From positions 14,123,816-14,187,815 of the forward strand of contig CM064875.1 in the NCBI GenBank assembly GCA_032719365.1: 64,000 bases of DNA. Reading direction: 5' to 3'. Position numbers and translations under genes: made by a program. The notes beneath the pieces were generated by a model. The model had not been told where the DNA came from and made no database searches. It worked only from the letters and a program-made list of their open reading frames with translations. Every line of letters starts with the position of its first letter. The first letter of the stretch is position 1. Below, one piece after another: positions 12,601 through 23,936 of the stretch. The stretch comes from Prinsepia uniflora. Taxonomy: Eukaryota > Streptophyta > Magnoliopsida > Rosales > Rosaceae.

Positions 12601-13492
12601 ATTTTTTCCTATGATTTTCACTTGGGTTTAGGTTTAAAGATCCGTTGCTATTGGTTTTGGGTTTAAAGACCAGTTGCTATGGCTGGATCTGATTTTGGGT
12701 TTAAGGACTCGGTTGAGTGATGACAGGGGAGGGCCCTTGATTGATATGTTTTGAGTTTAAAGACTCAGATATGTTTTTACTTTAAAGACTCGGTTATTGT
12801 GATATCCCTCAAGGTCTGTTGATTGTGTTTTAAGTTTAAAGACTCGTTGATATCCCGGGAAGGCCTGATGCACATGTGTTTTGAGTTTAAAAACTTGGTG
12901 CTTGAGATCAAGCAGATTGATTGACTTTATTTTCTATTGATTTTCTCATGGTTTTCAGATGTTTTGGGCAGTGGCCCGGATGTTTTGGATATGTGGATTT
13001 TTGGGCTGAGTTCCCGTACCTTGATGTTGATTTATGGTTTTAGGCTAAGGTCCTGGATTTGAGAAACGGACTTGAGTAAAGAAATGATTTCTGGTTTTTC
13101 GTAAACAATTCTATTATTTTGGAAATGAAATGGTTTTCGAATGCATGTATTGGTTTTACGTGGAGGGTATAAATTTCTTTTCTTATAAACGTTTTCTGAA
13201 CTTATTATTTATTTTTTTGTCCACTCACAGTCTTTTATGTTTTCGATACCCTCCAGGTTGATGCGGTGCGGGCAGTTGTTAGTGAGACGGAGACATCACA
13301 CACACGATCCACAGTGATGTTACGAACTCTGGTTAACTCAAGTTGGTTTTTGGTACGTTGACCTGAATCTCCCTTGTCTGACTTACGTGTTCCATGGAGG
13401 TTAGACAGGTGTTTAGCTTTCGTGTCACACGTGGGTCAGACGGGAGCATAACTTATCCCTTAATCCTAGGGGATTGGGGGTGGGTCGTGTCA
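9700..13492 (+). repeat. Plus-strand LTR of the TGTAACGACCC family with internal duplication
   Basis: It starts TGTAACGACCCGTCCC and ends GGTGGGTCGTGTCA, like the solo LTR at 19155-21617 but longer (3793 versus 2463 bp). The extra length is explained by a duplicated block: 12226-12560 recurs at 13096-13415, a period of about 870 bp. The added segment contains many 'gagtttaaagactcgg' motifs. The flanks (AAAAA before, TGTTG after) do not match, so I cannot call a simple solo-LTR insertion. No primer site follows 13492. Confidence 0.7.
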
Positions 13493-13866
13493 TGTTGTAT
13501 GTCGGAGTGGATTGAGACTGTAGCGGTTGCGTTCTGGTAGTCCCCCGGTGTATGCTCGGTGTGGAGCAACTCGGTATGTGTTGAGCCGATGTGGGTGCTC
13601 GGTAATGTGTTGAGCAGCTTGGTACGTGTCGTGCCGATGTGGGTGCTCGGTAATGTGTCGAGCCGGTGTGGGTGCTCGATAATGTGTCGAGCAGCTCCGT
13701 AATGTGTCGAGCAGTTCGGTAATGTGTCGAGCCGATGTAGGTGCTCGGTAATGTGTCGAGCTGATGTGGGTTCTCGGTAATGCTTGTAATGGAGGAGTGT
13801 TATGTATATCAGCATGCATGAGGGCACATATGTGACATGTATGTCGACATAGAGGAGGGCACGTCT
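13493..13866. repeat. Tandem 'gtgctcggtaatgtgtcgag' repeats and one arm of a 37-bp array
   Basis: Bases 13545-13790 consist of imperfect units of about 30 bp containing GTGCTCGGTAATGTGTCGAG, with shorter ~20-bp subunits. From about 13800 to 13866 there are degenerate copies of the 'acatgtatgtc...gagggca' unit that forms the array at 18506-18710. The long minus-strand ORF across this stretch is a product of the repeat, not a gene. Confidence 0.7.
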
Positions 13867-14099
13867 AAACCAGAAGCGATCCGATCCTGATCTACTCACC
13901 CTTAATGGAATCCTACCTACCGACGCACTACTTCGCCTACACTTTCCACAACTGCTCCGACCTTCCCGTCGAAACAATCGACAAAGTCCTAAAGGCACAC
14001 CTAGATTGTGGGTTCTCTTTCAATAACCTCATATCGATCAGTTATAGTCACTCATTTTCCAGTCCCTTCCGTCATCCTTCAACGGAACTCACTGTAGTC

Positions 14100-14180
14100 C
14101 CCAACCTTGTCACTCCGAGTCATCTAGGGGAAATCCTAAACTCTGCCCCAGAATCCAACAAAAATGTATACAACACGACC
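14100..14180 (-). pseudogene. Gypsy aspartic protease active-site fragment
   Basis: Downstream of the zinc knuckle, the minus strand near 14144-14170 reads FLLDSGAEFRIS, which carries the D-S-G active-site motif of retrotransposon proteases. The frame cannot be followed for long on either side. RT and integrase are missing. Confidence 0.6.
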
Positions 14181-14219
14181 AAGGATAGTAAATGTACCTA
14201 TCACCACGTCGGGTGCTGA

Positions 14220-15606
14220 CTGAACCTCCTACTAGGTCATCGCAAAAACTCGGGCCTGGGGTCCTGAAGATCAGCCGCGTCCCCTCAAACTACTAGTGGC
14301 ACCACCACCTCCTCTGGTGCCTGCCACCCCTGAAACTGACGTCGTGCTCCGTCCTGGCTCCGCTGTACCTCGGCCTATGCCACCCTCCTGGGGTAACAAC
14401 TGACACTCGCGTCGGAAATGACCTTGCTCTCCACAATAGTAGCAAACATCCTGACTAGGTCCTCCACTCAGTCTCCCTGTAGATACAACAGATGTCGCAC
14501 TGGCTTGCGGAGTCGGTTGTGCTTGGTGTCCACGGAACCCTGAACTCTGAAAACTACCAGGTCTGCCAAAACGGTCATCACTCGCGGATAAAGCTCCACT
14601 GTAGTTGCCCTTCTTCGAGGGTCTTCTGGCTCGAAGTTCCAGAAAAAGGCAGCTCTCGGCGTCGTACCGCCAAACTAACCTCTACCTTTACTGCAGCAAC
14701 CGACAACTGTCGGAGGGTCGCAAACGATCCAGCCGTCATTATATCTCGAATCTCACCTCGCAGGCCCAACTCAAACTTGCGGCACTTCTTGGCTTCCGTA
14801 GCCACAAACGCAGGAGCAAAGAGGGACAACATCTGAAATTTCTGCTCGTACTTAGCCACAGTCATGCTCCCCTGTTGGAGCTGCAGAAACTCAACCTCCT
14901 TGGCATCACGGAATGAGCGGGGATAGTACTGATCCAGAAACCGTTCCCTAAACGTCTCCCAGGTCACTGTGTGGGCATCCCAGCCTGACAGCTCGAGGGT
15001 GTACCACCACTCATAAGCCGCACCGTCTAGTAAAAAGTTAGCTAGTAATACTCGATCCTCCGGTGGGCATCGCATCACTGCGAAAATTCGCTCAAGTCTC
15101 GTAATCCACATGTGGGCTTCCTCAGGGTCTGCCCCACCACTAAACGTCGTAGCCCCAAGCTGATGGGCTCGCTCGATCGTAGTTGTAAGACCCGGTCTTG
15201 GAACCAAGAACGGTGAGCAACACCCGTGAGCTTGAGAAGAAAGAACAGTGAGCAAGACCCATGAGCTTGGAAAGGTAAGATCGGTGAACGATCCCACATC
15301 GCTCGGGGAGGGAAAGGTGAAGTACCTTATATCTGTGGGCACGTATCTATCTAACACAAGGCCTTTTGGGAGCTCAGTGGCTTTGGGGGGGATTGGAACC
15401 CCAAAGTTAAGCGAGTTGAGGCTGGTGCAATCCCATGATGAGTGACCTACTGGGAAGTTGCACATGAGCTCCCGAAAACAAAACCGTGAGGGCTGGGCCC
15501 AAAGCGGACAATATTGTGTTAGATGGGCCGTCGTGACAGTAGCACTCTCTGTCTCTCTCGCCGCGTCGTCTGCAGGTCGTGGAGGGGGCTCACGTCTCGG
15601 AGGCAT
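14220..15606 (-). pseudogene. Gypsy gag gene with inserted Cassandra LTR
   Basis: The ORF starts at 15606, about 85 bases after the primer site, and runs to 14578. It encodes a retrotransposon gag domain with YEWWYTLELSGWDAHTVTW, FRERFLDQYYP and EFLQLQQGSM. Beyond 14578 the frame changes, and a CCHC zinc knuckle CYYCGEQGHFRREC is readable at about 14404-14451. Gag is the nucleocapsid protein. Residues ~23 to ~141 of the ORF are not gag. They are translated from a 355-bp Cassandra solo LTR in the opposite orientation. With its 5-bp target duplication it adds 360 bp, exactly 120 codons, so the frame stays open. The frame break before the zinc knuckle and the missing pol make the gene non-functional. 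Confidence 0.85.
15184..15538 (+). mobile_element. Cassandra-type solo LTR with 5S-rRNA-like segment
   Basis: The segment begins TGTAAGACCCGGTCTTGG and ends GGGCCGTCGTGACA. It is flanked by GTAGT (15179-15183) and GTAGC (15539-15543), a 5-bp target duplication with one mismatch. Bases ~15391-15475 match the internal promoter half of plant 5S rRNA, including AGTTAAGCG and GAGTGACCTACTGGGAAGT. A 5S-like domain within a short LTR is the hallmark of Cassandra TRIM elements. Only one LTR is present, so it is a solo LTR left by recombination. Confidence 0.88.
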
Positions 15607-15689
15607 AGTCGATCGTACGCTGAAAGAGGCATAGAGTCAGTAAAACGGCCTAAACACAACCTTGTAATCGACACAAACCGTAAACCTAT

Positions 15690-15701
15690 GCTCTGATACC
15701 A
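15690..15701 (-). other. Primer binding site (initiator tRNA-Met type)
   Basis: The minus strand reads TGGTATCAGAGC two bases after the LTR end at 15704. This matches the primer site of the 1325-9613 element and fixes the 5' end of this element. Confidence 0.9.
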
Positions 15702-15703
15702 AT

Positions 15704-18505
15704 TGACAGGACCCACCTCGATTATCACCCCGATAACCGGGACGAACCCTACTCCTGTTTGACAACCCAACACAAAAGACCGAACAATCGCACAAAAACT
15801 CACAATTTACATTGCCAGACCAGGGAGAATTTAAAATTCAACGAGTCAACAGTCCGACAGAGCATAGTACAAAACAAGGTAAGATAGAAATTCTACGAAA
15901 AGTTGACTACACGCACAACGGAAAAGCTCGTAACGGAAAACTCTAAAATACTCTGGAAAAACTCTGGAAACACTCTATGCAAACTCAATGCTCTGACTCT
16001 GCCTCAACGTCAGCCCCAGCGCTAGCACGACGACCTGGAGGGCATTTAAAAACCAGAAAAGTGTGAATGGACTAAAAATAATAATAGTTTCAAAAACAGT
16101 TTAAAAAACAAACCAGAATTTTGCCCTCCGTTTTAAAAACATGCATGCATAACTACGTATCAGAAAACAACCATGTAAACAGTATGATAATCGTATAAAA
16201 CATCATCATAAAAACAGTAAATACCAAGTATCATCATCCGATCAAACCTGCTGGATCTATCCGAGTCTTTAAACTCCCGAGTCTTTAAACTCAATCCAGG
16301 CCTCGATATAATCCGAGTCTTTAAACTCAACAGGCCTACGGGGGAAAATATAATATCCGAGTCTTTAAACTCAATCCGGGTCTTTAAACCCAATAACCAG
16401 ATCCAGAAAATCCAATCCAAAACCGTTTGGAAACCATTTCTAAATCCATATCCAAACTCGAATTCGAAATCACTATTCCGAAGCCATGCCGGCGTCCAGA
16501 ACCGTCATTCCGAACCCAAATCCGAAATCCCTTTTTCAAGTTTTAAAACTAAATCTCGATTTCTGAAATCCGATTCTAAAACCGAAAACCTTGATTATCA
16601 AATCATGTTTCGAAACCCATTTATAGTCATAGCAAATCATTTATATGTAAATCCCAAAATCATGACATCAAAATCATAAACAGAGCATATATCGAAAAAC
16701 GTGTCGAAATACGTAAATTCCTCGAAAAATGTGCAAGTACGTTAAACAAATATAAAATAATCAATAATCATTAAATCATAATTAAAACCATAAAACAAGT
16801 AAATAAAAACAGTTATGCATGCTCAGTTGGAAAACAAACAGTCCACTCACAGTTCCCGGGCACGTCACTCGCGTCCCGTACGTTCCTCGGTCGCCTCAGG
16901 GATTTCCTGACCTGTTAAAAGTCACCAATCCGAGTCACAAACACTTCATTTAAGCTTATCCTAATTTCTCCAATTTTCTGGAATTTTAAACATATTTTAA
17001 ACGAAACCCTAAACCTTCGAACACTTAAAACTATCCCGATCCGGTGTCCGATCGACACGAAACTTGTCCCAAAATGTTTGTTACATCGATTAGAGTAAAA
17101 ACCATGTTGGACACTTCCCCAAAACCTGCCCCCACACGCCCTCACGCGCTGCCCAAAAGGGCTGCGCGTGGGCTTCACGAGCCTGCTACAGGGTTGTCTT
17201 CAACCTCTTACCAGCCGGTTTAGACCGGTCCGGTTGAACCGAACCGGCGTGACCGGTTCTCCCTCAATTCTAGCCCATTTTCAGTCCAATCAATCCCATT
17301 AGCTTCGTCCTTTTTTGTATGATCAATTCCACTAACTAATTCATGAAATAAAGTACGAAAACTCACCGTCCAAAGTTCGAACCAGGCCCCTGAAATTCCA
17401 GTCGCTGTTTTCCGGCCACCCACCGTCTATTCTGCCTCTGGTTCAACCCTTCAGGTTACTGGGGATTTCCTACACTTCTTAGAACCAATAGAACAGCTCG
17501 ACTAAGCTCCAAAACCCACGATTCTCACTTTGAACTTAAACGGAAAAATAGGGGACAGAGAGAACTCACCCGTGTTCTGACCTCCGCCGTGCTCGCCGCC
17601 GTGTTCCTCTGAGTTCACAAGGCTGTGCTCAGCCTTCCTAATATTCCCTCGAACCCGATTGGATCAAAATGATCAATTGTGGTTGCACCACGGTCCTCGA
17701 CACCTTCTCTATTTTTCGGGTTTTACTCACCTCTCACACACCCAAACTCACTTCAGTTCAACCCAAACACTCACTAGTCTCACAACTTCTCTCTACTCTC
17801 ACTCACTGGATCACCAAAACTCACACACTCACCCAGAAACCGATCGATTCCCTCCCCGTTACACGGTCTCTGTTTTCTCCTCAGTGCACGACAAACACAA
17901 ACTCAAATAATATATGTGTACCCGTGTAGTGGCTAGAACCCACTAGAAAACAGCCAGGTGTCAAACACCTGGTGGACCATCCCAAAAATATCCAATTAGC
18001 ACTGCACACTTGTCCTTATCAGATTGGCACGCTTCCCAAGGTGCAAAAGGACCAAATACCCCTAATTGTTCAAATTACGATTTTACCCTTCGCTTCCTAG
18101 ACCCATATCTCACTCGTCTGATGTCTGATGAAGGCGTGTCGCCTGTCGTTGTACTCAGGACGATGAGATCTATCTAATGGTCCTCGATTTGCATGAAGAA
18201 ACCTTGTCGTTCAAAAAGTCAACAAATTCCCCTCTTTAACCAAATTACGAAAGTGTCGTCAACCTTCCGAACATCATAACTTCCTCCTCGGATGTCGGAA
18301 TCGGGCGTGCCACCCGTCTACCGACTTGTGATGTCCCGAAATACGTCATAGTCATCGGTCAATGCCCAATTGACCGTCCGAACTAAAAGTCAACATTTTG
18401 CCCATTCTAGGGGTAAAATCATCACTACTCACTAAACACCGATTAACCTAGCTAATCCGTCACTACTCACTAAGCTAATCCTGACTCCCGGGATGGGTTG
18501 TTACA
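15704..18505 (-). repeat. 5' LTR of the truncated gypsy element
   Basis: The minus strand runs from TGTAACAACCCATCCC to GGGTCCTGTCA. It shares the general plan of the other LTRs in this family: GTCCACTCACAG at 16841-16852, 'gagtctttaaactc' motifs at 16260-16390 and the same ends. It is clearly diverged in sequence from the 6521-9613 copy. Confidence 0.8.
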
Positions 18506-18710
18506 CGTATGTGTGACATGTATGTCCGTATGCACGAGGGCACGTATGTGTGACATGTATGTTAGTATGCACGAGGGCATGTATGTGTGACATGTATGTC
18601 GGTATGCACGAGGGCACGTATGTGTGACATGTATGTCAGTATGTATGTGGGCATGTATGTCAACATGTATGAGGGCATGTATGTGTGACATGTATGTCAG
18701 CATGTATGCG
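18506..18710. repeat. 37-bp tandem array (cgtatgtgtgacatgtatgtc...gagggca)
   Basis: About five and a half imperfect copies of a 37-bp unit follow one another. Degenerate copies of the same unit occur at 13800-13866, on the far side of the truncated gypsy element. The array was therefore probably continuous before that insertion. ORFs read through it are repeat artefacts. Confidence 0.75.
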
Positions 18711-19149
18711 TACGATGGGAATGATGGTCAGAAGGAGTTTTCTGATTTGAGGTGTTACCTGGTTATGTGCAGGTGTATTATGATGTATAGCTCGGTGCGA
18801 GCGAATAAATATGGGTGGTAGACCTAGGAACAAATGGATGTCGATGAAACCCATTGGTCGGGCGTCGAACAGGTCGAGGAAGAAGTCGATACAGTGGGTC
18901 ACGCTGACCGACCGGGTGTTGTGATCATGTCTGTCGACAATCGAGTTATTCGACAAGTCCTGACAATAAGAATCAATGTTATGATCTGTAAACTCGTAGG
19001 ATTTAATAATATATTTGTATTGCAAAAATAAAAATATGTAATTGGGTAAATATTTGCGTAATAGGCATGTTTCATGTGTGTGAGTAATATATGGTGAGAT
19101 TATGTACGTAAATATGTAAAAATTGTAGCCCAATGTATTTTTTTTGTAG
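18711..19149. other. Unassigned sequence between repeat array and solo LTR
   Basis: A short plus-strand ORF at 18834-19031 is present but resembles nothing I recognise. The composition matches the neighbouring retroelement interiors. No gene is called. Confidence 0.4.
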
Positions 19150-19154
19150 TTTGG

Positions 19155-21617
19155 TGTAACGACCCGTCCTGGAATTTCGGGATTTGATTAGTAATTAATG
19201 ACGAATTAGTGAGATTAAACGGTGATTAGTCAAGTAATTTCGGACGGATGATGCAAAATGACTATTTTGCCCTTAGAGGGGGCAAAAGTTGACTTTTCAT
19301 TCGGAACACTTTTTAGACTTTCTGAAGAGACCGTTGGGTAGGTCTCGGGATGCTAAATCCATAGACAGGCGGCATGCGTAAATTGGAGCTTGGAGGTGAA
19401 AGTTATGGACCTTGGAACGCTAGGGGCATTTTGGTCATTTGTATCCTAAGGGGAAAATTGTCTTTTTGCTAGAGTTTGCTGAATCAATTAATTGGTGACT
19501 CAGTTAGTTCATGCAATGACATCTGTCACTCTAATTTCACTATGAGTGTCTGTATGTTGAGGTAAGCGGTGGAGGAGAAAAGGTGATATATGTGTGTTTA
19601 ACAAAGAAAATAGAGGATGGGTATGATTGATCCAAGGCAACAAATAATCCCCTAAACTGAAACCGTGAGACTAAGAGTAGAATTGAGAGTGAAATTGTGA
19701 GGAAATAGAAAAGAGAAGGGGAAGGAAAACTCAGTAAACCCGAAACCCCACCTGAAACCTTGAATTGAAACTTGGGATTAAATTATGAATTGTACGATTA
19801 ATTGATGGAAACAGAGATGAGGATGAGCTTATGGGGACTTAAACGAGTCGAATAGGATCGAAATTGAGGGAAACGGTGAAAAGAAGAGCCTAGACGGATC
19901 TTGTATTCAGTTTAGGAAATTCAAGTTGAGTTGGAATGGTTGGAGAGAACGAAGGTTGCAATTGAGATTGCGAACACATTTGAACAGATCCTGCGAAGCT
20001 TCTGAACGAATCAATTTGAAGGAATCGCTAAGAATTGAAAGGATCAAATGATGAACATACTTCGAAATTTCGAGGTTTGGTCGAATGCCTTCGAGGTAAG
20101 GGATTATGCCTTCGAGGTAAGGGATTGTGCCTTCGAGGTAAGGGATTGTGAAATTAAACTTATAGATCTTTAATTAAGGTTAAAATGATACGATTAGCTG
20201 AATCAATTGAAGAAATTGAGTAGAAATTGACAGGGATTGAATCGGGTTGTGTCGCGGGTTGCAGGACCCGTTTAACAGAGAAACGGGCGAGGAAGGTGAA
20301 CTGTAGCAGGCGCGTGGCTCCCACGCGCAGCCGCTTGTTGTGGCGCGTGAGGGCGCGCGGTGCTTCCTCCCAAGGTGACGTCAACATGAACCTACTTATT
20401 TTGATGTAACAAACATTTTGGCACAGGTTTCGAGACAATCGAAATCGTTTGGATATAGTTCGGGATGTCCGAAGATGTAAGGTATAGTTTAAAAATAGTT
20501 AAAAATTCAAGAAAAATATGAGGATTTAGTGGAAGTATCTTGGAGTTGTTAGTGACCCTATAATGTGATATGGACAGGTTCAGGAAGTCCGGTGATAGTA
20601 GATTAGCCAGGAAAGCTTAATTGCACGCGTATCGAGGAGGCAGCGGGAATGGTCTGTGAGTGGACTTTATTTTCCAAATTATGATGCATGCATAAATGTT
20701 TTATATGTTTTACATATGTGATTTGTATGATTATGATGGTGATATCTATGATTTATTATTTGCACGTATTTCGAGATATTTACGTATTTATACTTATTAC
20801 GAGATTATGCTTTTGTGCTATGATTTGATAACGGTTTCGATGATATGATCTCGGGATTTGCATTATGATTTAATTCCAATGGTTTATATTTTGATAACCG
20901 TGATTTTGGGTTTAAAAACCCGGTGAGTTTAAAGACTAGAATATTGTGATTTCCCCCGAGGCCTATTGAGTTTAAAGAATCGGGAGTTTAAAGACTCGGA
21001 TTGATATTAAGACTTGTTGAGTTTAAAGACTCGGATATATTGAATTTAAAGACTCGGATATATTGAATTTAAAGACTCGGATAGATCCAGCAGGTTCAAT
21101 AGATAGAAATGTGCTTTAAATGGTTTTCGGAATTATATGAAACCATAATGGTTTTCAAATGGTTTTCAGATGTCTTGGGCTGTGGCCTGGTTTCTTTCCC
21201 GTATTTATGGTTCCGGCCTAAGGCCCGAGGTTTGAGAAAATGAAAAGATTTTGCTTTTCATACACGGTTTTCTTATATTGGAAATGAAATGGGTTATGAA
21301 ATGATTTTCAAATACATTCATTGATTTTATGTGGAGGGTATAAATGTCTTTCCTTATAAAATGTTTTAGCACTTTTATTTATTTTGTCCACTCACAGTCT
21401 TTTCTGTTTTCAATACCCTCCAGGTTGATAAGGTGCGGGCTATTGTTAGTGAGACAAAGACATCATACACGCGATCCATAGTGGTTTTTGCGCACTCTGG
21501 GAAGTTTGAAAATGATTTTGGTACGTTGACCTGGGTATCCCTTGTCTAGCTTACGTGTTCCACGGAGGTTAGACGGGTGTTACCTTAATCCCGTAGGATT
21601 GGGGGTGGGTCGTGTCA
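19155..21617 (+). mobile_element. Solo LTR of the TGTAACGACCC gypsy family
   Basis: It runs from TGTAACGACCCGTCCTGG to GGTGGGTCGTGTCA and is flanked by TTTGG at 19150-19154 and 21618-21622, a perfect 5-bp target duplication. No primer site, gag or second LTR adjoins, so it is a solo LTR of 2463 bp. It contains 'gagtttaaagactcgg' repeats at 20935-21090 and the paired 12-mers CTGTGAGTGGAC (20653-20664) and GTCCACTCACAG (21386-21397). Confidence 0.9.
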
Positions 21618-21622
21618 TTTGG

Positions 21623-22610
21623 GTTAAAACAAAAACAACCCAAATATGTGAAGTTTTGAGGCCAAGTAATTTGCTATTTTTTTGTGAAAGGTTGAGCTCG
21701 GCTGGGTTATATTTTCAGCCCAACTAAAAAATATATACCAACCCAACTAATAATTGAACAACGAAAAAAAATATTGTTGAGCCTAACTGGGTTATATTTT
21801 TTGGTGTAAGTTGTTGAGCCCAAGTAATTGGATGTTTACGACCCAATTGTTTTTTTTTTAGCCTAATCACGTAATGTGTTTAGTCCCAAATAAGTGAGCA
21901 CACTGAATAATATTAATGGCAAAACTATAATTAAGGGGGAAAGCCATTTATCTTCATCTTTCTAGATGCCATGTTCGACAGAGGAGGCTGGGGTGGTGTG
22001 GCGGCTGCGCATCGATAGCGCTGATTCTTTTGCACAAAGAAGGATGTCAACTGCCTCTGAGGATGTTCAATGGTCCGGCCAGCTTAGGTTGCAAAGATCC
22101 AGGGCTGCTAGTTCGAGTGGTGCAAGCAGTGTCAAGCAAGGAAGTCGTTCCACCTATTTTAGCTATACGCTAACGAGCCCCGCGAGCAGGACATGGGTGA
22201 TTGACGGCGGCGAGGATAGGGAAGTCGTTGCAATGACAGGCTGGGTACATAACAAAGAGAACAGTCACCATCGTCGCGCCGATTTGATGGGCTGTGGAGC
22301 GGACTCAACGCCGCAGTGCAACATCGGTGGTCGCACGGTAATTGCATGGTGGTCGAAGGAGATCGACGATGCAATAGGTCGCTTAAGGTAGCTACAGGGG
22401 GGCCTCGTAGCAGTTTTCCGGCGGCAGGATTTTGGATGGTGCAGGCTACACTCGAGTTCACCATCGAACTGGAACACGAAACTTGGGTCGAGTTCTACCT
22501 TCACGTTCAAGTGAAACTAGGTTTGGGCGGAGGACTCACTCTTGTTGGGACCTTTTCCGACGGAGACCCTCCCATTGTGGAACACGCTATGCTTGGATTG
22601 GGTTCCCGCC
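21623..22610. other. Intergenic stretch, no recognised gene
   Basis: The first 340 bases are AT-rich, with several copies of 'caacccaa'. An open frame lies at 21966-22391 on the plus strand, with overlapping minus-strand frames. None of the translations shows a domain I recognise and the composition is not gene-like. The Cassandra TRIM is inserted at its right end. Confidence 0.4.
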
Positions 22611-22714
22611 ATATGTGTCAAGACCCGACCCTCCTCAGTCAGGACCCGACTCATCTGGATCGATATTTTCCGCTTTGGGCCTCCTTGCCCTTGCCCTCAC
22701 GGTTTTGTTTTCGG

Positions 22715-22800
22715 GAGCTCACGGTGCAACTTCCCAGGGGGTCACCCATCATGGAATTGGACTAGCCTCAACTCGCTTAACTTTGGAGTTTCAACCAAAT
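22715..22800 (-). other. 5S-rRNA-like segment in the left Cassandra LTR
   Basis: The minus strand contains AGTTAAGCGAGTTGAGG and GGGTGACCCCCTGGGAAGTTGC, corresponding to box A and box C of the 5S rRNA internal promoter. A matching segment lies at about 23112-23200 in the right LTR. The 5' third of 5S rRNA is not recognisable, so this is not a 5S rRNA gene. Confidence 0.8.
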
Positions 22801-23002
22801 CCAAAGTTAATGAGCTCCCAAAAGGCCTCGTGCTAGATAGGTGTGTGCCTACACCTTTAAGGCACACCACTATCCTCTCCCAGACCATTCCCCCCTCGCA
22901 AGAATGTGGGATCGTTCATCGTTCCCTCCAGGACACGGGTCTTACAATTCACCCCCCTTAGGGCCCAGCGTCCTCGCTTGCACACTTCCCGGTTGGGGTC
23001 TA

Positions 23003-23014
23003 GCTCTGATACTA
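23003..23014 (-). other. Primer binding site of the Cassandra TRIM
   Basis: The minus strand reads TAGTATCAGAGC, three bases after the 5' LTR end. It differs from the canonical initiator tRNA-Met complement TGGTATCAGAGC at one position. Confidence 0.8.
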
Positions 23015-23352
23015 TTTTGTTAAGACCCGACCCTCCCTAGTCAGGACCCGACTCATCTAGCATGATATTGTTTACTTTGGGCCTCCTTGCTCTTACCCTC
23101 ACGGTTTTGTTTTTGGGAGCTCACGGTGCAACTTCCTAGGGGGTCACCCATCATGGAATTACACTAGCCTCAACTCGCTTAACTTTGGAGTTCCAACTGA
23201 ACCCAAAGCTAATGAGCTCCAAAAAGGCCTCGTGCTAGATAGGTGTGTGCCTACACCTTTAAGGCACACCACCATCCTTTCCCAGACCATTCCCCCTCGC
23301 AAGAATGTGGGATCATTCACTGTTCCCTACAAGACACGGGTCTTACAATATG

Positions 23353-23920
23353 CAGCGAGACTGAAACCCGACCTAAAATCTGCCTGGATTTAAGGCCACA
23401 TGGCGCTAGAAAGAGGGGAAGATAGACCTAGACCCGACTTGGTTGAGATCCGACTTGCTGTGGTGGAATGTCATGGTAATTCCGTGGGTTTGAGCGGAAT
23501 TTTCAAGGCTCTGGGTGTCTGGCAGTAGATAGGGGGTGGAGGCCTTTTGAGGAGATAAATGATTGAGTTTGATCTTGCATAAACATGGCGAGGAAGAATG
23601 ATGAAAAACAGAGTGGGTAGGCTTGGAGGCGATGGGGATTTTAAGAGCGAGATTGCCTACTGTCACACGCAAGAAGAGGCATGGATCTGTTTGAGCGAAG
23701 GGCCAAGCAGAGCAAAAGCTTTCAATCTGCTGTTGTTCTAGGGTAGTGCCATAGATGTTAGGGAGTTTTTTTTTTTGGCATATGGGTTTTTAGCAGAAGT
23801 ATTTTTCTCGGTTATTTTGGCAGTGATCCAATCTGAGTTTTCTTGGTGCCTGGGTGGCTATGGTGTTTTAGCAGGTAAGAAAATTGTAAAGAAACGACAT
23901 AATCTTTTGTATCGATTACT
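23353..23920. other. Unassigned sequence, probable interior of an LTR element
   Basis: It lies downstream (minus strand) of the primer site at 23921-23934. A minus-strand frame at 23406-23672 has no recognisable domain. It may be the leader or interior of a small LTR element whose other LTR is missing. Confidence 0.35.
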
Positions 23921-23936
23921 GAAAACGGCGCCAAAC

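Larger units (their letters stand above)
13867..18505 (-). mobile_element. Truncated gypsy element: 5' LTR, PBS, gag, part of protease
   Basis: On the minus strand a 2.8 kb LTR (18505-15704) is followed by an initiator-tRNA-Met primer site, a gag ORF with zinc knuckle and a protease fragment. It then stops near 13867, so most of pol and the 3' LTR are absent. It sits within an array of 37-bp repeats, pieces of which flank it on both sides. Its gag has been invaded by a Cassandra solo LTR. Confidence 0.8.
22616..23347 (-). mobile_element. Complete Cassandra-type TRIM retrotransposon
   Basis: Two LTRs of 331 bp (22616-22946) and 330 bp (23018-23347) flank a 71-bp interior. ATATG precedes it (22611-22615) and follows it (23348-23352), a perfect target duplication. 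On the minus strand the interior starts with a primer site TAGTATCAGAGC, one mismatch from the tRNA-iMet type. It ends in the polypurine stretch AAGGGGGGTGAAT before the 3' LTR. Each LTR holds a minus-strand 5S-rRNA-like segment. The element has no coding capacity and must be mobilised in trans. Transcription by RNA polymerase III from the 5S-like promoter is known for the family, not shown here. Confidence 0.92.

Noticed and set aside
13453..13998. Long minus-strand ORF rich in ITEHPHRLDTLP repeats
   Set aside because: It follows tandem DNA repeats in phase. Periodicity of the DNA, not coding, explains the open frame.
15391..15475. 5S rRNA gene
   Set aside because: Only the internal promoter half is 5S-like, and the segment lies within an LTR with target duplications. 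It is the Cassandra 5S-like domain. The same holds for 22715-22800 and 23112-23200.
18470..18703. ORF with repeated HIHVTHTC-type peptide
   Set aside because: It is a translation of the 37-bp array and has no start context or homologous domain.
21966..22391. 141-codon plus-strand ORF
   Set aside because: No recognisable domain, overlapping minus-strand frames of similar length, and a position next to transposons. Not enough to call a gene.
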